64,000 nt of DNA, from contig JAVTVY010006829.1 of assembly GCA_036873755.1 (NCBI GenBank), forward strand, positions 310,001 through 374,000, given 5' to 3'. The position numbers and the translations under genes were made by a program. Positions 55,641 to 64,000 of the stretch are shown here, piece by piece (within the stretch, counting starts at the first letter, position 1; each line of letters begins with the position of its first letter). Under the pieces are notes generated by a model, which was not told the origin of the DNA, did not search any database, and saw only the letters and a list, made by a program, of their open reading frames with translations. The stretch comes from Hanleya hanleyi (taxonomy: Eukaryota > Mollusca > Polyplacophora > Lepidopleurida > Hanleyidae).

Positions 55641-56522
55641 TACAATGACCTGGGATGTGCGTGTTGTGCTAAAAACAAGGTATCATTCAATATATTTACA
55701 ATGGTGGTTTCAGGCTTATTGTTGGTTTGCTTTCAAAGATCAGGATTTTTTGTAAAGAATATCAACAGGCCTTGCTGACATGATTGAAAGCTATTGACCA
55801 CTTCTCTCTTGAAAGAAACCATCTTGTGTTTTTAGTATTTTTATTTCATACACATTTGGAATTGGTGCTAACGAAATAGGTCTTCCAATTATTGATGTGG
55901 AAATTCTTTTGTGGGTCAGGGCTGAATATTGAATGTCAGATCTGATGCCTGTTATTCAAAGCACACTGTCAACTTGAGAGTTCACAGACTGGTGGGTTAC
56001 ATATAGGGACTTTGTACTTCTGTCTCCATGGTGATACTCTGGAGCATGACAATACATTTTGTAGGCACAAAACGGTTTATACTTCATGTAAGGTTCACGA
56101 GACAATGCATACAATAGCCAAGTCTGGTGACAACAATGGCTCTAGACTTGTGCCTTTTCAGCAACACAAAGACTCAGACAATAGCCTCCTACATGAAGTA
56201 TCTACCCACAAAACAGAGCTGGAAGTCTGGTAATTCATTGATCAACACAACAAGTATGCACATTTCTTACGACACTTAATATGAATAATCTGTGACACTG
56301 TATAATGAGAGTTGAGTGAAATACCAATGTGAGCAGGTCATTACAGGGGAGGTCACTTTCTCATCAGTGAATGTCCTCTCAATATCATTCAAAGCACTGT
56401 ATAACTGTATGTTTCCAAGTACTTGTATTATTTATCATCAAATAGACATTCATTGTGGATTTCCAGAGCTCCGAGTCAGGCAATTATAATTGTACTGTAA
56501 TGCAATTTGTATTAAGTCTAAC

Positions 56523-56614
56523 CTTTATTTCCTGTTTTTTCCAGTTTCTGTTATTGGAGAGTTCCTCAATAAACTTTTCTGGCAGGTCCTGCTCAAAGTG
56601 TTTTGTGAAGGGAT
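56523..56614 (-). CDS. UTP25: UTP25 visible exon 2
   Basis: Acceptor atattag, donor gttaga. Encodes PFTKHFEQDLPEKFIEEL and onwards; matches the family's DPF..H segment. Phase 2 in, 0 out. Confidence 0.85.
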
Positions 56615-56905
56615 CTAATATAAAGATATATCACAAAGAACATAAGCTAAATTTTCTAGGGATTTATTCAATATACATCAACTTGAAATAATTAAATATA
56701 TTGCCAACTTGAATAATACAAAAAAATATATATATATTGCAAACTTTGAATTTAATGCACTATATCCAGTTGTGAACATAACCAGAAGATCATGATCCAA
56801 ACATAAGTAAACAACTTTAAAGCATAGATAAAAGTGAACAAAAGTATGATACTCCTACAAATATATTGTCTTGATGATATAGTCAAGGAAAATAAAAAGT
56901 CAAAC

Positions 56906-57190
56906 CAGATTCTTTTAGGGAGTATTCTTTGGGATCCTCCTCCTCATCTCTAACTTCATCATCATCTGAATCATTCTTCTCCTTTCTGTCATTGTCCTGG
57001 CCAGTCTCTGCAGGATTAATCTCATCAACAGTATTGTCCAACTCCACCTCTGGCCCCCCCTTACCAGTATCTTCATCCTCATCTACTGTCCCATCACCTT
57101 CACTCTTCTCATCACTCACATCACCATCATTGTTCAAACCAAGCTGAATTTTGGTTTCCTCATCATCCTCACTTTGTGATTCATCTGATG
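56906..57190 (-). CDS. UTP25: UTP25 visible exon 1: acidic N-region
   Basis: Acceptor cttttcag before 57190, donor gtttga after 56906. It encodes ~95 residues dominated by Asp/Glu (SEDDEETK, DEDEDTG, DSDDDEVRDEEEDP), the acidic stretch typical of the UTP25 N-terminus. Enters with 2 nt of a split codon and leaves with 1. Confidence 0.85.
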
Positions 57191-57202
57191 CTGAAAAGGA
57201 AG

Positions 57203-57240
57203 AGACAAGTATCAGTGGCCTGAGGACATCTGTTAGTAAG
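57203..57240. repeat. First unit of 38-bp minisatellite
   Basis: One unit, gtatcagtggcctgaggaca then tctgttagtaagt, 13 bp upstream of UTP25 visible exon 1. It is separated from the main array (61384 onward) by the 57241-61383 insertion. On the minus strand it holds TACTAAC followed by AG. Confidence 0.85.
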
Positions 57241-57379
57241 TACGGTAATTCCCCTGATAATTCGATCACCGGATGTGCAGCAAAGATAGTGCCACGGCAC
57301 TGCAGCTCATCTGGCTATAACTGGAGAAAGTAGCTGTGAGAAATTTTTACTAAAGAACTGCAAAAGATGAGTTTCTAAC

Positions 57380-59045
57380 TTGTGTAGTCCCCCTTGAACA
57401 CTAAATGAGATCCATGCAGTAATTTCCTGAGATTTCATGATAACAAAGTTTCATGGGGAATTAAAGATGTGGCCATATTGGATTTTCGAATCGGACCAGA
57501 AAAGGTATCTTGCACAACTAGACCCCAAGGGGAACCTGTGTATCAAATTTGAGAAAGATCAATGCAGTAGTTCCTGTTTGATTGTTGGGGTTTATCTCCC
57601 TTCTATTGTTCTGATTGAAGCGCAGTACTGTATTGCTGCCGGATATGTGGTTTGCTATTTTTGTATCTCTATGTCTTGTACAAGATTAAGAGAATAAAAT
57701 TCAATTCAATTCAATTCTGAGAAATCGCGATAACAAAGTTTCACGGGGAAATCCAAGATTGGATTTTCGAATGAAATAACAAAGGGTATCTTGCACAACT
57801 AGTCCCCAAGGGGAACCTGTATACCAAATTTGAGAAAGATCCATCCAGTACTTCCTGAGAAATCACGATAACGAAGTTTCATAGGGAAATCCAAGATGGC
57901 CACCTGGTGGCCATATTGGATTTTCAAATCAGAGCAGAAAAGGTATCTTGCACAACTAGACCCCAAGGGGAACCTGTGTACCAAATTTGAGAAAGATCCA
58001 TGCAGTAGTTCCTGAGAAATCGCAATAACAATGTTTCATGGGGAAATCCAAGATGGCCGCCTGATGGCCATATTGAATTTTTTAATCAGACCACCAAAGG
58101 TATCTTGCACAACTAGACCCCAAGGGGAACCTGTGTACCAAATTTGAGAAAGATCCAGGCAGTAGTTCCTGAGAAATCGCGATAACAAAGTTTCATGGGG
58201 AAATCCAAGATGGCCACCAGGTGGCCATATTGCATTTTCAAATCAAACAACAAAAGGTATCTTGCACAACTAGACCCCAAGGGGAACCTGTGTACCAAAT
58301 TTGAGAAAGATCCATGCAGTACTTCCTGAGAAATCACGATGACGAAGTTTCATAGGGAAATCCAAGATGGTCGCCTGGTGGCCATATTGGATGTTCGAAT
58401 CAGAGCAGAAAAGGTATCTTGCACAACTAGACCCCAAGAGGAACCTGTGTACCAAATTTGAGAAAGATCCATAAAGTAGTTCCTGAGAAATCGCAATAAC
58501 AATGTTTCATGGGGAAATCCAAGATGGCTGCCTGGTGGCCATATTGGATATTTGAATGAGACCACTAAAGGTATCTTGCACAACTAGACCCCAAGGGGAA
58601 CCTGTGTACCAAATTTGAGAAGGATCCATGCAGTAGTTCCTGAGAAATCGCAATAAGGTTTCATGGGGAAATCCAAGATCGCCACCTGGTGGCCATATTG
58701 GATATTCAAATTGGACTAAAGTACACATGTTGCACAACTAGACCCAAAGGGGAACCGGTGTACCAAATTTGAGAAAGATCCATGAAGTAGTTACCGAAAA
58801 ATAATGATGACAAGATTTCACTGCCAAATTCAAGATGGCCGCCATGGCAGCCATATTTAAAATCGTATCGACACCGCATGAACCAATTCTTGTGTACTCA
58901 TTAGGGGGAAAATGCATGCCAAGTTTCAGCTTAATTGGCCAAGCGGTTTCAGAGAAGAACATGTTTACGGACGACGCATGACGCACAACGGACGACAGAC
59001 AATCAGGCCATGACATAAGCCCATCGGGCCTACGGCCCAGATGAG
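57380..59045 (+). mobile_element. HINE-like element, family H, copy 1
   Basis: About nine units of ~155 bp with gtttcatggggaaatccaag, cctggtggccatattggat, tcttgcacaactagacc and aaatttgagaaagatccatg. It ends tttacggacgacgc...gacgacagac and a cccatcgggcctacggccc end with gctaa. Confidence 0.85.
57577..57717 (+). mobile_element. Retroposon tail insertion
   Basis: 141 bp interrupts a family H unit between ttcctg and tgagaaatcg. It ends ataaaattcaattcaattc, a pentamer-repeat tail typical of some non-LTR retrotransposon 3' ends, so it is probably a 5'-truncated LINE or SINE copy. Confidence 0.6.
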
Positions 59046-61210
59046 CTAACGAGAGATCCTGAAGGATCTTGGCGCCCACCAGGGTCCGATAATTGTAAGC
59101 TAATGAGGAGAGGATCTTTTTGTCCATTGTTACTAAGAACAAATGATTGATTTGTAATTTTGTTTGCAGAATTTCGAATTTGAGCGGAAAAGATCGAAAA
59201 AGGGAAACTGGAAAACACCAAGATATTATCTTTCTAAGTTTCAGGAGTTTCAACATTTCTAGAAACTGTACTTGATGTCGATTGTTATAGTACAAGTGAA
59301 ATGAGCAAAGTTAGTCTGAAAGTGAATGTCCAGAGGATCCTTAGTCTTCGTTTTGTAGTTGTTTTTTTGCACGTCTCATCATTTGGGTACTGGAAGCGAA
59401 GACAAATCTCTTTGACACTTTGGCATGAGCTATGAAACATACTTAAGATTTTATAATAGGAACGAATGCTAATTCTGTTCTGTTTCCTGGGCTGGTTTGA
59501 GATATCTCTTTTAAGATACCATGCTCGAAAATAGATGGTGCAAACTTAGTACTAGTGAAGAGATCCGGTCCGTGCAGTAATGTTGAAACTTTGAAAGTGT
59601 CTGAATCTTCCTTGGATCAAAACACACAGTAGTCTACAGTTGTCGAGTCACAGGAGTGACATCTCTTTGTGTAGCCGGCCTGTCGGCAGACGAAACAGTA
59701 ACACAGTTCACTTGCAACGGCATGGAGTAAAGTAAACCAATTTAAAATTTGAAGAAATACATTTTAATTCGGAATCATTTGAACTCCTTGATATAGAAAG
59801 TGAAGGTATGGATATTCTCTATAGTAAATATATAGAAAATGCCCCACCGTTCGATCCGCCGACTCTTGTGATGCAACGTCACAACTCGGGAATATCATAT
59901 TAATTTGAAGCGTAACTTGGATTTTCGAATCGGACCAAAAAAGGTATCTTGCACAACTAGGCCCCATGTGGGACCTGTGTACCAAATTTGAGAAAGATCC
60001 ATGTAGTACCTCCAGAGAAATCACGATAACAAAGTTTCATGGGGAAATCCAAGATGGCTGCCTGGTGGCCATATTGGATTTTCTAATCGGACCAGAAAAG
60101 ATATCTTGCACAACTAGACCTCAAGGGGAACCTGTGTACCAAATTTGAGAAAGATCCAAGCAGCAGTTCCTGAGAAATCGCCATAACAAAGTTTCATGGG
60201 GAAATCCAAGACGGCTGCCTGGTGGCCATATTGGATTTTCGAATCGGACCAGAAAAGATATCTTGCACAACTAGACCTCAAGGGGAACCTGTGTACCAAA
60301 TTTGAGAAAGATCCAAGCAGTAGTTCCTGAGAAATCGCCATAACAAAGTTTCATGGGGAAATCCAAGACGGCTGCCTGGTGGCCATATTGGATTTTCGAA
60401 TCGGACCGGAAAAGGTATCTTGCACATCTAGACCTCAAGGGGAACCTGTGTACCAAATTTGAGAAAGATCCATGAGGTAGTGCCTGAGAATCGCGATAAA
60501 GTTTCATGGGGAAATCCAAGATGGCTGCCTGGTGGCCATATTGGATTTTCGAATCGGACCAGAAAAGATATCTTGCACAACTAGACCTCAAGGGGAACCT
60601 GTGTACCAAATTTGAGAAAGATCCATGAAGTAGTTCCAGAGAAATCGCGATAACAAAGTTTCACGGGGAAATCCAAGATGGCCGCCTTGTGGCCATATTG
60701 GATGTTCGAATCGGACCAGAAAAGATATCTGGCACAACAAGACCTCAAGGGGAACCTGTGTACCAAATTTGAGAAACATCCAAGCAGTAGTTCCGGAGAA
60801 ATCACGATAAAGTTTCATGGGGAAATCCAAGATGGCTGCCTGGTGGCCATATTGGATTTTCGAATCGGACCAGAAAAGATATCTTGCACAACTAGACCTC
60901 AAGGGGAACCTGTGTACCAAATATGAGAAAGATCCATGCAGTAGTTCCTGAGAAATCGCGATAACAAAGTTTCATGGGGAAATCCAAGATGGCTGCCTTG
61001 TGGCCATTTTGGATTTTGGAATCGGACCGGAAAAGGTATCTTGCACAACTAGACCCCAAGGGGAACCTGTGTACCAAATTTGAGAAAGATCCATGCAGTA
61101 GTTCCTGAGAAATCGCGATAACAAGAATTGTTTACGGACGGACGGACTGACGGACGATGGACGAAAAGCGATTTGAACAGCCTACCACCTGGTGATGGTG
61201 GGCTAAAAAT
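59046..61210 (+). mobile_element. HINE-like element, family H, copy 2
   Basis: Starts with a hairpin (agatcc/ggatct) directly after copy 1. It has ~850 bp of unique left arm, then about eight units like copy 1 from ~59915. It ends tttacggacggacggactga, a ccaccat-type hairpin (cctaccacctggtgatggtggg) and ctaaaaa. Confidence 0.82.
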
Positions 61211-61383
61211 GGCGTATATCTGGAAATATTCTTCATGGCACCAGCTAGAGAGGGTCACATTTTCTCAATATATGACTTTTCTTCAATTTGAATGAAGAAT
61301 GAGAATGTTACTTTTTCTCTGTGTTTGAATAACAGAGTTGAAAAGTGAACTTCCTGCGATTGAATTATTAGGGGAATTGCCAT

Positions 61384-64000
61384 AAGTGACATGTATCAGT
61401 GGCCTGAGGACATCTGTTAGTAAGTGACATGTATCAGTGGCCTGAGGACATCTGTTAGTAAGTGACATGTATCAGTGGCCTGAGGACATCTGTTAGTAAG
61501 TGACATGTATCAGTGGCCTGAGGACATCTGTTAGTAAGTGACATGTATCAGTGTTCTGAGTAAGTGACATGTATCAGTGGCCTGAGGACATCTGTTAGTA
61601 AGTGACATGTATCAGTGGCCTGAGGACATCTGTTAGTAAGTGACATGTATCAGTGACCTGAGGACATCTGTTAGTAAGTGACATGTATCAGTGGCCTGAG
61701 GACATCTGTTAGTAAGTGACATGTATCAGTGGCCTGAGGACATCTGTTAGTAAGTGACATGTATCAGTGGCCTGAGGACATCTGTTAGTAAGTGACATGT
61801 ATCAGTGGCCTGAGGACATCTGTTAGTAAGTGACATGTATCAGTGGCCTGAGGGCATCTGTTAGTTAGTGACATGTATCAGTGGCCTAAGGACATCTGTT
61901 AGTAAGTGACATGTATCAGTGGCCTGAGGACATCTGTTAGTAAGTGACATGTATCAGTGACCTGAGGACATCTGTTAGTAAGTGACATGTATCTGTGACC
62001 TGAGGACATCTGTTAGTAAGTGACATGTATCAGTGGCCTGAGGGCATCTATTAGTTAGTCACATGTATCAGTGGCCTAAGGACATCTGTTAGTAAGTGAC
62101 ATGTATCAGTGGCCTGAGGGCATCTGTTAGTTAGTGACATGTATCAGTGGCCTGAGGACATCTGTTAGTAAGTGACATGTATCAGTGGCCTGAGGGCATC
62201 TGTTAGTTAGTGACATGTATCAGTGGCCTAAGGACATCTGTTAGTAAGTGACATGTATCAGTGGCCTGAGGACATCTGTTAGTAAGTGACATGTATCAGT
62301 GACCTGAGGACATCTGTTAGTAAGTGACATGTATCTGTGACCGGAGGACATCTGTTAGTAAGTGACATGTATCAGTGGCCTGAGGGCATCTGTTAGTTAG
62401 TCACATGTATCAGTGGCCTAAGGGCATCTGTTAGTAAGTGACATGTATCAGTGGCCTGAGGACACCTGTTAGTTAGTCACATGTATCAGTGGCCTAAGGA
62501 CATCTGTTAGTAAGTGACATGTATCAGTGGCCTGAGGACACCTGTTAGTAAGTGACATGTATCAGTGGCCTGAGGACATCTGTTAGTAAGTGACATGTAT
62601 CAGTGACCTGAGGACATCTGTTAGTAAGTGACATGTATCAGTGACCTGAGGACATCTGTTAGTAAGTGACATGTATCAGTGGCCTGAGGACACCTGTTAG
62701 TAAGTGACATGTATCAGTGGCCTGAGGACATCTGTTAGTAAGTGACATGTATCAGTGACCTGAGGACATCTGTTAGTAAGTGACATGTATCAGTGGCCTG
62801 AGGACATCTGTTAGTAAGTGACATGTATCAGTGGCCTGAGGGCATCTGTTAGTTAGTCACATGTATCAGTGGCCTAAGGACATCTGTTAGTAAGTGACAT
62901 GTATCAGTGGCCTGAGGACACCTGTTAGTAAGTGACATGTATCAGTGGCCTGAGGACATCTGTTAGTAAGTGACATGTATCAGTGACCTGAGGGCATCTG
63001 TTAGTAAGTGACATGTATCAGTGGCCTGAGGGCATCTGTTAGTAAGTGACATGTATCAGTGGCCTGAGGACATCTGTTAGTAAGTGACATGTATCAGTGA
63101 CCTGAGGACATCTGTTAGTAAGTGACATGTATCAGTGGCCTGAGGACATCTGTTAGTAAGTGACATGTATCAGTGACCTGAGGACATCTGTTAGTAAGTG
63201 ACATGTATCAGTGGCCTGAGGACATCTGTTAGTAACTAAGTGACATGTATCAGTCGCCTGAGGACATCTGTTAGTAAGTGACATGTATCAGTGGCCTGAG
63301 GACATCTGTTAGTAAATGACATGTATCAGTGGCCTGAGGACATCTGTTAGTAAGTGACATGTATCAGTGGCCTGAGGACATCTGTTAGTAAGTGACATGT
63401 ATCAGTGGCCTGAGGACATCTGTTAGTAAATGACATGTATCAGTGGCCTGAGGACATCTGTTAGTAAGTGACATGTATCAGTGGCCTGAGGGCATCTGTT
63501 AGTAAGTGACATGTATCAGTGGCCTGAGGGCATCTGTTAGTTAGTCACATGTATCAGTGACCTGAGGACATCTGTTAGTAAGTGACATGTATCAGTGGCC
63601 TGAGGGCATCGGTTAGTAAGTGACATGTATCAGTGGCCTGAGGACATCTGTTAGTAAGTGACATGTATCAGTGGCCTGAGGGCATCTGTTAGTAAGTGAC
63701 ATGTATCAGTGGCCTGAGGGCATCTGTTAGTTAGTCACATGTATCAGTGACCTGAGGACATCTGTTAGTAAGTGACATGTATCAGTGGCCTGAGGACATC
63801 TGTAAGTAAGTGACATGTATCAGTGACCTGAGGACATCTGTAAGTAAGTGACATGTATCAGTGACCTGAGGACATCTGTAAGTAAGTGACATGTATCAGT
63901 GGCCTGAGGACATCTGTTAGTTAGTCACATGTATCAGTGGCCTAAGGACATCTGTTAGTAAGTGACATGTATCAGTGGCCTGAGGACATCTGTTAGTAAG
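61384..64000. repeat. 38-bp minisatellite, ~69 units, runs off window
   Basis: Unit agtaagtgacatgtatcagt then ggcctgaggacatctgtt. Common variants change ggcctg to gacctg, gaggaca to gagggca and gtaagtgac to gttagtcac. The array continues past position 64000. Confidence 0.97.

Larger units (their letters stand above)
14487..57190 (-). other. UTP25: UTP25 gene (U3 snoRNA-associated protein 25), 18 visible coding exons
   Basis: Host gene for the nucleolar small-subunit processome component UTP25 (DIEXF, zebrafish Def), needed for 18S rRNA maturation; the family has a DEAD-helicase-like fold without the usual catalytic motifs. I placed 18 exons from 57190 down to 14487. All junction phases agree and conserved blocks appear in order: acidic N-region, [144 protein letters not shown]. 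The summed coding length is ~1988 nt (~662 codons) against ~756 residues in human, so the first exon(s) lie beyond 64000. One intron has an atypical 3' end (see exon 14). Introns are inflated by transposons and minisatellites. Confidence 0.93.
57241..61383. mobile_element. 4.1-kb TIR insertion carrying HINE family H arrays
   Basis: Inverted ends A[C/T]GG[T/C]AATTCCCCT continuing through [G/A]ATAATTC[G/A]ATC (~26 bp), with AAGT duplicated at 57237-57240 and 61384-61387. It inserted between unit 1 and the rest of the 38-bp minisatellite. The bulk of the interior is family H tandem units. Confidence 0.75.

Noticed and set aside
57400..61080. Many overlapping minus ORFs with FSNLVHRFPLGSSCARYLF-like text
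   Set aside because: All are translations of the ~155-bp HINE family H unit; the repetition reflects DNA repeats, not a protein family.
61384..64000. CRISPR-like array
   Set aside because: The 38-bp units are contiguous with no unique spacers, and the context is an animal intron.

Overview
This window is animal nuclear DNA, most likely from a mollusc and probably a bivalve. The inference rests on a multi-exon gene with large introns, mobile elements of animal type (DIRS, hAT, Harbinger, TTAA-target elements), and many non-autonomous elements with central tandem repeats plus a (GACG/GACA)n stretch, the design of oyster 'pearl' and fly DINE-1 elements. There is no bacterial-type operon, tRNA, rRNA or CRISPR array.

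Layout. Positions 190-5623 hold a compact virus-like element with ~660-bp terminal inverted repeats (TIRs) and genes converging from both ends. On + are a tandem PC4-like ssDNA-binding protein, an unknown protein, a C2H2-finger/packaging-type ATPase broken by frameshifts, and two small ORFs. On - is a protein joining a CARD domain to a second tandem PC4-like module. This is the most novel item. Its right end abuts a truncated DIRS retrotransposon on - (5680-10260: gag, RT-RNase H, tyrosine recombinase lacking its catalytic half).

From 14487 to 57190, on -, lies one host gene, UTP25 (nucleolar SSU processome protein, DIEXF/Def). I reconstructed 18 coding exons whose splice phases all agree. 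They give about 662 codons, so only the N-terminal exon(s) should lie beyond the window. Its introns are filled with repeats: HINE-like arrays of at least seven sequence families (A-H), an intact hAT transposon (26935-31679), several MITEs, a foldback element, two abutting TTAA-target elements (one with a broken THAP gene), and four minisatellites (34, 39, 39 and 38 bp).

Two minisatellites sit on UTP25 splice sites. The 39-bp array at 32640-32948 starts at a 5' splice site and repeats a GTAAGC donor in the gene's reading frame. The 38-bp array begins beside an acceptor and is split from its first unit by a 4.1-kb TIR insertion. One UTP25 intron carries a perfect U12-type donor with an apparently non-AG 3' end.

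The genes do not form a pathway. One housekeeping gene acts as a host landscape for nested selfish elements, whose order of insertion can be read from arrays split by transposons with clean target-site duplications.
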